This document shows positions 1-11,161 of a stretch of 64,000 nucleotides of DNA, piece after piece. How positions within the stretch are numbered: the stretch's first letter is position 1; each line of letters begins with the position of its first letter. A program made the translations under genes and the position numbers. Source of the stretch: Eutrigla gurnardus (Eukaryota > Chordata > Actinopteri > Perciformes > Triglidae). The notes below the pieces were generated by a model. That model was not told the origin of the DNA and ran no database searches. It saw only the letters and a program-made list of their open reading frames with translations. The DNA lies in NCBI GenBank assembly GCA_963514095.1, contig OY741271.1:12266772-12330771 (forward strand), read 5' to 3'.

Positions 1-265
1 GTTTTTCACTGAGCAGCTGCACCGGAGCAGTTGACTTATGTATTACATCAAGAGTACGTGGGTTTTTAATCATTAAATAACTGGTTTTGGAGGCTTAGTT
101 TAAGATGTGTAGCCATGGCTGGATCTTCTTTAATAACAATAATAATAGTTCTACTGTTGTAGCTCTGGTACGGGCCAACCCCTTCTGCTGAATCAGTGCG
201 TTAGTGTTGTCATGTTGGTAGTGATCTAACGTGTGTGTGTGTTTGTGTGTGTTGGTCATTCTCAG

Positions 266-383
266 GGTGTGTAGTGAAGCTCTGGCCTACTTCATCAGTC
301 TGACCTCGGAGAGCCACAGGGAGGCTTGGAACAGCCTGCTGATGCTGCTGCTCACCAGGACGCTACGGCTGCCCGATGACAAG
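266..383 (+). CDS. arfgef2: ARFGEF1/2-type (BIG) guanine-nucleotide exchange factor, penultimate coding exon
   Basis: This exon encodes 39 complete codons (VCSEALAYFISL...LRLPDDK) after a split codon. They match the extreme C-terminal helical repeats (HDS region) of the large Sec7 ARF exchange factors BIG1/BIG2, with the family hallmark LTSESHREAW. These proteins load GTP onto class I ARFs at the trans-Golgi network and endosomes and recruit clathrin adaptors; the catalytic Sec7 domain lies outside the window to the left. The acceptor is the CAG ending at 265. The reading frame requires the exon to end at AAG 381-383, where the intron begins GCAGGA, so the donor is GC rather than GT. The next exon continues in frame with FKPHAS. 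Choosing arfgef2 over arfgef1 rests on linkage to bcl2l1 (both lie on human chromosome 20) and is not certain. Confidence 0.85.
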
Positions 384-3174
384 GCAGGAACACACACACA
401 CACACACACAGCGTAGACTATATATAAATGGACGCTGCCTCTCCATTTCCTCCCATTGTACAAAAGTGAAACAAAGTATCCCTATACGGGGATACGGGGG
501 GCCAAAAGATGGCAGGTCCCGTAGATTTTGACGTAATTTGGAGCCAGTCTGCACAGTGGTAATCAGGACTTTACTGACAACAGGTGGCCTGCATCAGTGC
601 ATGTGAGTGCGAGTGATCACGAGTGGACAGTGTGATCCCGCGGAGCGGATTTTGGACGGACATACACCACGAGTCTGAAGCCCAAACCCGACCCAGAATC
701 CTGCTGTGTCCTACACAGTCATCAACAGTATTTTCAGCCATAAATCGCTGTGGGGGGATCTGAGTTGAACACTGAGCGATAATGAGAGGGACGGCCTATC
801 CATTAAAGCCTACGTCAGGTCCACATTGCGCACCCGTTTATGTGCGCATGGAGGAACCGTACCATACTCAAAACCTCTTCCAAGCGTGCCGGGGCCGAGG
901 AAGCGTACCGTTCTTAAGTATGGAACGGAACGCTCACACTGGACAAACAATCCAGCCCAAGCGTACCTGGCGGTGGGGTTGGTGTAGTGTGAGTGCGCCC
1001 CAAGTGTGAGCCACCTACCTGCTAGTTAGCACCACAGTAACAAAAATATTACCTCTATAAATATATGTATTGACGCATGTTCTATTACACAGACTTGTGA
1101 TGGTTATGGAAAGATTACATCTCTCTTACAATTCCTGAGGCTCCGGCTCATTGGCTTCTTCACTCAGAGACGCTGTCAATCAGGAAGTCGTATCTCTTTT
1201 TTATAGCATCAAATAACTAATTAAAACCAAACTTATTAGAAAAATGAACACTTAAATATACATCTTGATAAGAACTACCACAAATGAATACTTTATTTGA
1301 CAGGTATTGTGATATTTAAAAAAAAAAAAATGTTTTAGTCTGGCTCATGTCCCATCCACTTACACTGAGGATTTATGAGCAATCAAGATTTTTGGCTTCA
1401 GTCACAGGAGAGCTGTCTTAATATAACATCTATGATCCACACACAAAGAATACCTCCAACTCCACACTAGTAGTTTATCGAGGCAGGACAGCTCTGCATC
1501 ATAAATATGTCCAACTGTGATAAATCTGAACCAGGGTCAGAAATCAAAGACACCCCCGTCCATTAGTTAAAGAACAGGGGTTCAAATATGTAATTGACCC
1601 TTTTTACATTTTGATTTCAATAGTTTTTTTTGTGTGATTATAGCCACGTTTTTGAGATTTCACCTATGAATTAATGCACTCACGCAGAGATTGCATGATT
1701 CACCGATAATTCATGGCAACCCACGAGGGTTTCTTTGCAGTGCATTTTGGACCAGAACTACAACGTTTTTTGTGAGAAAACAACCCAGCATGCAGCTTAA
1801 AGCAGAAGGAAATGTTGGCGCCATGCAGCCAGCTTTTGAAGAAAGGGCCAATACCACACTAACCACTGCATCAACAAAAATTAGAACAGTATTGTTAAAG
1901 TGGACCGGCTGGCTCCAGTCTCTTGTGCAAGGCCCACTGTAAATTTTGGAAAACTTGTTCAAAACACATCTTATTTCTACAAGCTGTTTATTTTCCTGAA
2001 TACAATTTCATATTTCAATGAAATTGCCCTTAAGAGCAACAAAAACATGCATCAGTGAAGACAGAATTTTCCCCTTGACAGGTTAAATCAGCACCCTGGT
2101 GTGAACTCTTTGGCTTCCCAGCAGCGCCCACACAAGCCAGAGCAACCGCCCTTCCTTTCTGTCATGTTCATTGTCAATATTTCCCAATCCACTAGTTTCG
2201 TTTTGGGAAATACTTTGGTTAACAGGGATAGAGGGGACAGCTCATTTTTCATACTTGAATTTGGGGTTTCTACCAGAACATGTTTAACATGCTTGAATGT
2301 TAAAAAACACATGATTTTTCTTATACTGCCTGTCTGAATATACCTGTATTCAACCTCTGTCTGAAAAACTACATTTATAGCTCCTGTCTCTTTAAGCCCC
2401 CTCCCAACAAAGTCTCCTTTGATAGGCTTACATCATACGGTGCACCTTTGCAAAGGTAGTTCCATGCGGTTCTGAAAAGTGAAGCCAAAGCTAAAGTGAC
2501 TTAAACCTGCCTTCTCTCTCCTGGCCATCAGGGGGTGACTCCTCCTCTGGTTGCAAACAGAAGTTTGATTTCACGTATCTCCCTCTCTCTCAAACTGTTT
2601 CCACACTGTCTGGAAAAAGTATTAAAAGCTTGAACTCTAGCCAAAAAAATTATCTTAAAAAAAAAAAAATGCTATTATAATTGCTAGTTTCAAGTCTTCT
2701 TCGATACAGCATGATGTTCATTTCGTAAATGATGGAATATTTTGAGTCAAATAGACCATAAAGCAGGGCATGCTTTAGGACGGGGCTACTTTGCGATTGA
2801 TAGGTCGGTATTACAGCGTCACTACCGATGCCATGAGCTACTAAGATGACTCTTAGCTGTAAAGTTGACCTGTACGGTTGCTGCTGGGGGGTGCTGCACT
2901 GCCACTTGTGGTGTTCCCCAGACCCACCCGTTACTTCTCCGTCGTCCAAATATGGTCACTTCCATTCACTGGTCGTAGTCCACAAACCAACGACCGCCGA
3001 AGCCTAAGTCCAGTTCTTATATACATCCATGGGTAGTTCTCAAGCCATGGATGGAGAGACTGGGATGTGGGGGCAGTATATTTCAAACTGAAAGCCTTTC
3101 TGAATCACATGTACATCACAAGTATGGCCTATATTCGTTGTGCTAATTTTTTCTAATTTCTCCTTCTTTTTCCA
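384..3174 (+). other. arfgef intron (GC-AG type) with repeat copies
   Basis: This intron lies between the last two coding exons. It starts with a GC donor followed directly by a CA microsatellite (about 390-410) and ends in a normal pyrimidine-rich acceptor (ttctttttccag, ending at 3174). Inside are degenerate interspersed repeats: a block near 780-1015 rich in GTACC/GGTACG motifs, an AT-rich block at about 1020-1560, and a larger one at about 2440-3060. No other coding exon is recognisable; the short open frames here have no family resemblance. Confidence 0.7.
2440..3060 (+). repeat. Interspersed repeat copy (TCCAAATATGGTCAC family)
   Basis: The core around 2935-3040 (GTCCAAATATGGTCACTTC, then GTAGTCCACAA, then CTTATATACATCCATGG) recurs at 21166-21305 on the same strand and at about 34085-34300 on the opposite strand. 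The segment just upstream, with its GGCCATCAGGGGGTGACTCC motif, also looks like dispersed repeat sequence, but whether it belongs to the same element is unclear. The order of landmarks is the same in all three copies, which argues for a mobile, probably SINE-like or MITE-like family. Ends and target-site duplications could not be fixed. Confidence 0.55.
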
Positions 3175-3340
3175 GTTCAAGCCCCATGCTTCCTGCTACT
3201 ACCCCCAACTGTGTGAAATGATGCAGTTCGACCTGATCCCCGAGTTGCGGGCCGTCCTCAGGCGCTTCTTCCTGCGCATTGGCACCGTCTTCCACATCGC
3301 TGCTCCCGAGGGGGCGCGTGTCCGAACTCCCACATCCTAA
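3175..3340 (+). CDS. arfgef2: ARFGEF1/2-type (BIG) guanine-nucleotide exchange factor, last coding exon
   Basis: The exon opens right after ccag at 3171-3174 in phase 0 and encodes FKPHASCYYPQLCEMMQFDL followed by IPELRAVLRRFFLRIGTVFH and a short tail ending RVRTPTS, with TAA at 3338-3340. The block MQFDLIPELRAVLR.FFLRIG is the nearly invariant C-terminus of BIG1/BIG2. The last ~12 residues differ from the mammalian tails of both paralogues, as is usual after the conserved FFLRIG, so they do not settle which paralogue this is. Together with the exon at 266-383 this completes the 3' end of the coding sequence. Confidence 0.9.
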
Positions 3341-4905
3341 AATGAGTGGGCGGCGATGATGGCGGACATTGATCACAGGTGGACACATAAGAGACTTTCC
3401 TCCTCCTTTTGGACTGGGACAGATTACAGAGGGTGATGACAAAGACTATAGCGTGTGGGTCTCAGTTCAGGAGTCTGCATTAAAGTGTTGAGCTTTTCTA
3501 CGGCACTCGGCTGGTAGAAAAGTCTTCACCCTGTCCTTCGTCCTGTCTTTCTCTCGGGGATGAACAGCACTGTGACCAGCCCTCTCTGCTGACTGTTGTA
3601 ATTCATCATCCCTCTGACCCTCATCTCAAAGTGTAATGACAAGAAAAGAACTGTAAACAAATAATTTATTGATATTGTAATTTTGATGTTTTTGTTTTTG
3701 TTTTGTTTTAATACAAAAAAAGTATATCTACATGCTGAAAGCAAATGAACGATAGCGGCAAATTCGATGAACGTTACATTTGCGATTTCGCGAAAATCTC
3801 TTGGCCAGCTGTGCCTGTTAGAAAATGATGGCACCATCAGTGTCGCCCTTATTGTGAGTTTGGTGATCTAATCAAAATATGTTGTAATACCTGAACCCTC
3901 ATGTATTGATGCCTATCCCAAAGCATTGTTTGTCACTTTAATGTTTATGTTCCGTCTTAGGTCTGTGTTATTTGGAGGCGGGCTATTACCATTGTTAAGA
4001 GACTGAATCCCTCAGTTGTGGATGAAACCAATCTGCATCTCTTACAACACTATCAAAGATCTAACATGCCTTTGCTTGCTCTCTGTGTCACACCGTCCCG
4101 TTATCGTTTGAATTCCTCATCAATGAGATTTTACTTATTTATTTTTGCTCACTCGCTTTAATTTGTTTTATGATTATTTTTTCAGGATGATTGCTGATTT
4201 ACAATGAAAGGTTAGTAGAAAGACTGGCTACTTCTCCCTGCCAAGCATTCCTTTATTTGTTGACTCTGAAAGCCTTACACTGAAGGACTTAACGTGGAGT
4301 CAATTCCTCCTGGCTTCAGAATTACAGCTGGCTCATAAAACCCTCCACTAATCCATCAATTAGCCCTGTGTAGAGTGACACAGTGGTTGTCTATTTCCCA
4401 CACTCTTTTGCACATCTGTTGCCGACAGTTTGCTCATGTATTAACGCCGCCCAGTGTATCGGCTTGCTCACGATGATTGGAGCGCCCAGCAGTGTTGTGT
4501 CACATTCAACAGTAAGAGTTCAACCACAGAAAGATTCAGGAACGGGGCGAAACCAAAACTTGCATCGACAGAGATGCTGGAATCTCTGGATCCTGGATAC
4601 TTCATAGTTTATTCCATGCCAGTTTTAAAAGAAGGATGTATGTAATTATTTAAAAGTGCATTTAAATATTTTTTGAGAAGCATTCCTTCCCTTGCAACTA
4701 TGGATGTCTACTTTTCTTCCCTAAAGCAAGGGAATATATAAATATATATAAATATATATATACAGAAAATTAAAAAAGCAGACTGTAAAGTTTTCAATGT
4801 AAGATACATAGAAATGAAAGTGCTTTATGGTTCTATACATAATATTGTGATGTAATCTTACAAACATTTGGTGAAATAATCAATAAACCTGAATTCTGAT
4901 CCGCT
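3341..4905 (+). other. arfgef2: arfgef 3' untranslated region
   Basis: The 3'UTR extends from the stop codon to just past an AATAAA at 4882-4887. It is AT-rich, without long open frames, and contains a short TATAAATATA-rich tract (4735-4762). Its length is inferred from the best poly(A) signal; shorter forms are possible. Confidence 0.55.
4882..4887 (+). terminator. Poly(A) signal AATAAA of the arfgef gene
   Basis: A canonical AATAAA lies in the context atcAATAAAcctgaattc, about 1.54 kb after the stop and before the promoter-like region of the next gene. Confidence 0.55.
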
Positions 4906-5400
4906 CTAGTGAAAATTGAGCGTCCACAGCAAAATCACTGTAAACATTTTGACTTGTCAAATACAGGCAGTGCTACTAATAACAAATTAAGAATTGCTGG
5001 TTTTCCCGTTCTCTGGCTCTGGTAATGTGCATCCAGGCTTATGTCATTTACTGTGGCAACTTAACAGGACGGAGCTGTCAATAATGTTATCCGTCCCACC
5101 GGAGCTTTTTCTGCTTTGACGAGACAAAATATGACTTCCTAAAGGGCACTAAAGCCAGTTTAAGCCCTTCTTCACTTGTACATGGAGTTTGGATTTTTAT
5201 GGTCTTCATATCACCACTTTTCTGTATTTTCTTTTTAATTTTTGAAAACGTAATTTTTTTCCCCATTTCACTTTTCACACCAATTTCGACTATTTTGTGA
5301 AGGTCCATTACCAAAATAATATATATTTTCTAATCCAAGAATTTAATCCAACAAATTAGGAAAACCGCTGTGGGTAGTAAAAACTTTTGCAAGGTAATGA
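4906..5400. other. Intergenic spacer between arfgef and bcl2l1
   Basis: This is AT-rich sequence with no supported gene, RNA or mobile element. The two genes run in the same direction with at most about 1 kb between the arfgef poly(A) signal and the presumed bcl2l1 first exon. Confidence 0.4.
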
Positions 5401-6146
5401 AGCTTTCATACTGCCTCGCTAAATTAATAGTTGCTGGATAATTTTGTTGAAAGAGAGTTGGACGCGTTTCTATATAAAGAGGTCCACAGGGAGGCGCTCT
5501 GCTCAAACTGGTTGTCGACCTGCAGCGCGCTGCATTTTGGGGGTAACAAAGGTTACCATGGAGACCCCTTACATCCTTTGTTTTGGCAAGTAAATCGGAA
5601 AGCTGTCTTAACAGTTGCTACGTGGATCCCCGTTAAGGAAAACGCCGCGTAGCTAATCCTTAATGAGTAACGAGATGGGCAAACAATTGGGGAGGCAACA
5701 GTTGCACTTGATTTAAGATAATTCCCGGAGCATGAGTCAAGACCCCCCCCCCCCCCCCCCCCCCCCCAAAAAAGGAGAAAAAAAAACTAGCTTGCTTTTA
5801 GCCAGTTAGCGCTAACGCTAGCTAGCTGGGACATCCTTGCTGCTTGCTAGCTCTCATATAAATTCATGGAGTGACCCGTGAACACCACACTGTGGTGAAA
5901 GGACTACATTTGTGTTGCATTCACGGTGGTTTAGGCTGTCGTTCACCTGGTCGGACTGAAACAGTCGGCTGGCGTGGAGAAGTTACGTAGCCAACGTAAG
6001 TGTGGGCGGATCTGTGGCAGCCAGTAGCTGGCTAGGAGATCTCCGTCGGCGTTAGCCAGACGCGCTAGCGATGACTGATAGGATTACTCCTGCCGGGGTC
6101 TGGATTGTGAGCCACCAGACATGATTTTATGGAGACCACCCTACAA
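5400..6146 (+). promoter_or_regulatory. bcl2l1: Presumed bcl2l1 promoter and non-coding first exon
   Basis: This is a locally GC-richer stretch between the arfgef poly(A) site and bcl2l1. It has a TATAAA in the context ctaTATAAAgagg at about 5473, a 25-base C run (5743-5767), and several GCTAGC/AGCGCTAACGCTAGC palindromic motifs (5805-5850). Two good 5' splice donors follow: AAC|GTAAGT (intron from about 5995) and CAA|GTAAGA (intron from 6147). Either could end a non-coding first exon spliced to the acceptor at 10411. The transcription start cannot be placed from sequence alone. Confidence 0.4.
5743..5767 (+). repeat. Poly(C) tract, 25 bases
   Basis: This is an uninterrupted C25 in the presumed bcl2l1 promoter or 5'UTR, followed by an A-rich stretch. 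The opposite strand is G25, which could form a G-quadruplex, with an i-motif on the C strand. Confidence 0.95.
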
Positions 6147-8390
6147 GTAAGAGTTCCTGGTCCGGCTACGAATGTGATTGTAATGATTGTGACCGTTGTG
6201 TCGGCGGGGGACGGCTGGGGAAGGGAGGCTTTTCCTGAATCCGGCTAACGTTAACGCCGTTTAGAGGAAGAAGGTCGACAGATTTGGAAGAACACGTAAC
6301 CGTAGTTGTTTCCTTGTGCCGTTTCCTCGTGAAATATAATTAAGCTTGATGCAAAGCATACGTGCAAACCGCAGTGAATGATTGTGCCACGGTGAATACC
6401 GTGGCGGTTGTGCGAATGTGCGACTGATGTGTAAATGACAGTGACAGCCATCTTCAGGAGCCTAACGTATACGTCCAGGAGCTGCCTACAGTATCGTTCG
6501 CGTAGGCGGAGCTGCGTGTGTGTGTCTGTAAAGGTTCGCATAAGAATTAGTTTTGTTTTATGATCGCTGGTGTGGTGGAGGCTATTTAGAACTGGGACAG
6601 AGGGTGGTGTCTCAAAGTGGCGTTTTTATGTCTTGTGATTAAAGGTCTCAGCCCAGTGTTTATGACGGTAGAATGGAATGGCCTGTGCTGCCTTCAGGGT
6701 CTCCGACTAAACCCCGTTCATCCGTCCGTAAATTACAATTCCAAAGTGTGCCTCGGATTGGAAATGCCAACGTGTTTGTTGAATAAAGCACAATGTTAAA
6801 AATGAGTTAACTGCGGCGACTCGAATGCTTGAAATCGAGAAGCGCACCAACACGTAAATGCTGTAGTTAATGGAATAAAGAAAACGAGCTCAGCCTGTCA
6901 CAGATCAAAAGTGAACAAAGAGTTCATACAGACATACATCCCGCAATAGTTGAGCACACGGAAATTGAAAAAAGAAATATGATTACATACATTTTTAGTT
7001 TATAGTGTAGAACAATAAACTATGTATTCGTATCGGTTTATTGGTAGATGGAGTGTTTATTATGTGTTGTGCTGGGTTTAAAGGGCAACACAAACGAGTG
7101 TGCTCGATATGATGGTGAGCCACACATATCCAGACATCTCTGAAGGCGTCGTATTACGTAATAGAGGACTGGGCGTGCGAATAGTGGAGGGGAAGACTCA
7201 TACGTGCAAACATGCACACAAAGTGGCTATCCTACATTCTTGGGTTTTGACAGCGTTTTGTGCAGACAGGCTGAGATATTCGGGATTTTCTTCTCCACAT
7301 TTTCACAGAGGGAAACGGGGAACAAACCGTGGAGGGTAACTCCGTTTTATTCAGTACTGCTGGTAAGATTCCAACGTCAGTCCTTATATTTTATATAGTC
7401 TTCACATAGGCGATCAAAATGGAAATGTGAATTAATGTTTAATCTGGGGGATTAATTACATGGAAACACAGATGGGGGGCTCACACACGAGCAGCGCACG
7501 CAGCAGAGGCGCTGCACTATCGCGACCATCCCCTGGTTGCTTTATCTGCAAGTTACAGTCCAGATTCCACCGTAATAAACGCGAACACACCCGTCAGTTA
7601 GTGGCGTGCGAGTTAATATTCGAGCGGTTGTCACCCAAATGTTGCATTCAGGTGCTACATTTCGACCCGTCAGTCTTCCCGTAGGAGCTGCGTAGTGTTT
7701 ACATCCGCGCTGGGCTATTAAAACCCGAGCCACGTGCTGGTAGCTTTGGGACCATGTGGCTGTTGTAAACACTGCTGCCTTGTGGGTCTTTTTCCAGCTT
7801 CAACACGCCGTTTGCGTTGCTTTGCCTTGCCATTTTTTTGTCCAGGTAGTTCTGTATGTTCTTTATGTCTGTGAGAAGTTTGTGACTTTGATGAAAGTGT
7901 AGCACTTTGCTTGTTTAGCTTTCCTGCGCGTCCGTCGTTAGGAAGAGTGGGGTATTATGTAACGTCACCAGCACTATTTGCATGGCGCTCCCCTTCCATT
8001 TGCCTCACACGCCAATTGTTAGGTTCAGCCACTTATCTGCTTAAATGCCTTTATTGTTAAAGGAAATGTCAGGTTCCCACGTGATAACCAGTTTGGGATC
8101 ATCAGCAGGCCATCCTCCCACATCTTCCTGTGTGTAGGTTAACGTGTTGGCGACAGCAGAAGACGAGGGAACGGCTTTGTCACACAGTTACTCCGCCAGA
8201 TTGTCTTTTGTTCCAGGGATGTCGGCCATGTCGGCTGCAGGATGTTGACATGAATCTTGACTGAAGTGCATTTATTTTTTACCGCACATCTTAGTAGTAA
8301 TATTAAGCTGTTTGCAATATTAGTTTTGTAAGAAAATGGGTTGTTTCCTTTAAGATGAGCATCATCCAAAGGTAGCTTTAGTGCACCAAC

Positions 8391-8720
8391 TAGGGATGGG
8401 ACGATATCGCAAACCGCAATTAACACTCACAATAGGTTGATGGTGGTGAATATCTGTTATCAGGACAATTGTAAATATCATCACAAGTGACTTTATCGAT
8501 CATGGTAGACAAGTCAAAAAAGCCAGACTTTTTTTTTTTAAATACAGCAAATATGTATTTAAAAATCACACAATGATGCAATTTAAATTTTTTATTGTCC
8601 ATTATTTATGCTGGGGAACCATATGATTTATGATTTCCCTATTTAAGATTGTTTTATTATTTGTTTTTTCACCCCCCCAAAAAATGAAGTGTGCTCTATC
8701 GGTGATATCATGCCTAGCAC
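8391..8720 (+). repeat. Dispersed repeat copy (GTTGATCCTGGTGAAT family)
   Basis: It opens GGGATGGGACGATATCGC and contains landmarks (GTTGAT.GTGGTGAAT, CATCACAAGTGACTT, GATCATGGTAGACAAGT, TGATTTATGATT, TTTAAGATTGTTTTATT). These recur in the same order at about 40790-41010 and partly at 15655-15775. No coding capacity is seen, and termini were not resolved. Confidence 0.5.
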
Positions 8721-8879
8721 CAACTATTTATGAACCACTATACCGCTGGGTTTAACACCAGAATATTTTAGACGTGTCAGAAGGCAGGCTGGAGAATTCG
8801 GCTGACAGACTCACGCTGCATGTAACTACTGATTTTATATGTACATGCTTTTTAAAATTCTTTTTCAACATGTGAATCA

Positions 8880-9078
8880 GGGATGAAACTAACTTTTCTT
8901 TTTTCTCATTTGATTAATCTACAGAATTATTTTTCAGGAATAATAATGTTGTTGAAAAATATCAGGACATAGTGTCATAACTTTCCACATCCCCAAGGAG
9001 ATACATTCAGGCTGCTTGTTTTATTTGACCAGCAGTACAAAACCTAATCAACCAAGCAGTTAATGTTCTTGCAGCTCT
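8880..9078 (+). repeat. Dispersed repeat copy (GCTGCAACTAACGATTATT family)
   Basis: This is a degenerate copy of a short AT-rich element that typically begins with a GGGCTGCAACTAAYGATT motif. Related copies in this window lie near 28855-29100, 31946-32248, 37085-37190 and 58585-58790. Shared internal landmarks are a cluster around GATTAATCT and the phrase GGCTGCTTGTTTTATTTGAC with CAGTACAAAACC. Confidence 0.45.
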
Positions 9079-10245
9079 AATCCAAAAGTATTTGTATATA
9101 GATATTAAGCTTTTTTGTTAACCATCATACATTGATTTTAAGCAGCAACATACTTTGCATTGCTTTTACATTTGAACATTAGTTTAATGACTTATTTACA
9201 TGATCCATATAGGTGTGATTACACTCATGATTATTTCCACAACATCTGCCGTTTAACAAAGGTACCAAACATTTGCTCAACCTGCATTTGACCCCTTCAC
9301 CAGAGTGCTATTAAACCCAGTATGTCACTCTTAACACAAGACTACTTGTAGCTACTTGCGTCAATGCGGAACATACAGAATTACTCAAGATTTACTCAAG
9401 ATTTAGTCAAATATGTTTGCTAATAGAATTTGAGTTCATGAAGAGTTCACCATGTTATGCTCACTGGATGTCCGGTGGGAATGTAAGCACAGTAGTTTAA
9501 CTTTACTCGACTAATGGAGACGTAATGCAGCAGCCCATTATCCTCTCAGGTACATTTATGGTTGAGGAGCTGGAGCGGTGACAGCCAGCATCTACTGTAA
9601 GCCGATAGTGATCTTATTCTATTCTATAATACAACCTGTGCTTGCATACTGAAAGAGAGTAGTATCAAAGCAGCATTCAACCCAGAATGGAGGTAGGGAT
9701 GTGAGGCCAGCGTGGATAATGTGTGTTAATGAATTCTGACAAAACCTCCAGCGCTGCCAATGAGACAATAACCCGTTGGATGCTGGATATATCAGCAGGA
9801 AAGTCATTTGTGTGGGGATTCAAGGGCACGCGTGAGTGTGACAGTATGCAGATCAGCGTGTAACTAACGGAGAGCCGGGAGCCGAGACAAACAAGGTGCC
9901 TAAAAAGCTCAGTCTGATGGTCAGAGGTCACTGATTAGGACATGGTGACTGTCTAAAGCCCCAGACCGTCCTTCTGATGTTTCCTCACCTAAAGCTCACC
10001 CTCCTCACACCACCCCTCCCTTTGTCTCTCTCACTGTTCCCGTCTGCTCTCTATCTCCCTCGCTCTCTCTCTCGCTCTCTCTTTCTCTCTCTTTCTCTCT
10101 CTCTCATTCGCTTTACCATTGTCTCGTTAATATCAATGCCATCTGCTCCATATGTAACAGTCCAATTAGAGAGATGCACTTTGACCTACCCGTCCAAATT
10201 TAATTTGAAAGTCTACAGCCATCCCTACACACTCTCTTTCCTCCT

Positions 10246-10266
10246 ACACACACACACACACACACA

Positions 10267-10348
<82 letters not shown>
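10246..10348 (+). repeat. Compound (CA)n(TA)n microsatellite
   Basis: About 11 CA units (to 10267) are followed by a perfect run of about 39 TA units (10270-10348). The tract ends only 63 bases before the acceptor of the first bcl2l1 coding exon. Confidence 0.97.
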
Positions 10349-10349
<1 letters not shown>

Positions 10350-10411
10350 CGCTCTATCACAGCATGCTTAGCCTATCCAGACTTTGACCTTTCATTGTTG
10401 TCTCTCTACAG

Positions 10412-10606
10412 GACCTGAGCTGATTTGTCAGCCTTGTGTAGGTTGGGTTTTCACCTCCCAAGTGTCCTCTGGATATCAGCTGACCATGGTGGTCTGAGCA
10501 GGTAAAAGCCTGGCGCAGCGTGTGTTCACTCTTACACAGCGAGGCTCGACCAAGAGAGGAGCAGAGACGGACCGGAGCAAAGAGAAAACGCATCTTTAAA
10601 CACAAC
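10412..10606 (+). other. bcl2l1: bcl2l1 5'UTR portion of the first coding exon
   Basis: The exon is inferred to start after the pyrimidine-rich acceptor tctctctacag at 10401-10411. The frame is open upstream of the chosen ATG (another ATG in the same frame at 10520), but the extra residues look nothing like a Bcl-2 protein, so this part is taken as untranslated. Confidence 0.6.
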
Positions 10607-11161
10607 ATGACTCAAAACAGAGAACTGGTGGTCTTCTACATAAACTATAAACTCTCCCAGAGAAACTATCCTCTCAACCACATGGGACTCATAGAGCCTC
10701 CCAACAGGACTGATGGGGGGGAGGCAGGGTTGGGAGAGGAACAGCGGGTAGCGACGCACGCCAATGGGACTTTTAACGGCCTAAGTCCCGGGACCCCACC
10801 AGCGTCCCCGCTGCGGGAGCAACGGTTGCCGTCAACGGCGAGCCTGGACGCAGTGAAAGAGGCCCTGCGGGACTCGGCCAACGAGTTTGAGCTGCGTTAC
10901 GCCCGCGCCTTCAGCGATCTGCACAACCAGCTGCACATCACGCCGGCCACGGCCTACCAAAGCTTCGAGAACGTGATGGACGAGGTGTTCCGGGACGGGG
11001 TCAACTGGGGCCGCATCGTGGGACTTTTTGCTTTCGGTGGGGCGCTGTGCGTGGAGTGCGTGGAGAAGGAGATGAGTCCGCTGGTGGGCAGGATCATTGA
11101 GTGGATGACGGTCTACCTGGACAACCATATTCAGCCCTGGATCCAGAACCAAGGAGGATGG
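10607..11161 (+). CDS. bcl2l1: Bcl-xL (BCL2-like 1), coding exon 1 of 2
   Basis: Bcl-xL is an anti-apoptotic Bcl-2 protein of the outer mitochondrial membrane. It binds the BH3 helices of BAX, BAK and BH3-only proteins and so blocks cytochrome c release. This exon gives residues 1-185, starting MTQNRELVVFYINYKLSQRN. BH4 is at about 4-24, followed by a flexible Pro/Gly/Ser loop (about 28-80). BH3 is at about 86-101 (LRDSANEFELRYARAF) and BH1 at about 127-146 (FRDGVNWGRIVGLFAFGG with the hallmark NWGR). BH2 starts with WIQNQGGW at 178-185. In mammals the BH3 core reads GDE where this protein has ANE, which I recall as normal for fish Bcl-xL. The start is chosen because the M-T-Q-N-R-E-L beginning places BH4 at the N-terminus as in the family. 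The donor TGG|GTGAGT matches the conserved intron within BH2. Reading through it would add 20 residues before a stop, comparable to the mammalian unspliced Bcl-x(beta) form. Confidence 0.97.

Larger units (their letters stand above)
6147..10411 (+). other. bcl2l1: bcl2l1 intron 1 (presumed)
   Basis: This interval lies between the candidate first-exon donor and the acceptor tctctctacag ending at 10411. It contains two degenerate dispersed repeats (about 8391-8720 and 8880-9078), a pyrimidine-rich CT stretch (about 10060-10105) and a CA/TA microsatellite (10246-10348). I see no coding exon. Confidence 0.4.

Noticed and set aside
9977..10387. 136-codon open frame ending in a long Tyr-Ile run
   Set aside because: It is a translation of CT-rich sequence and the CA/TA microsatellite.
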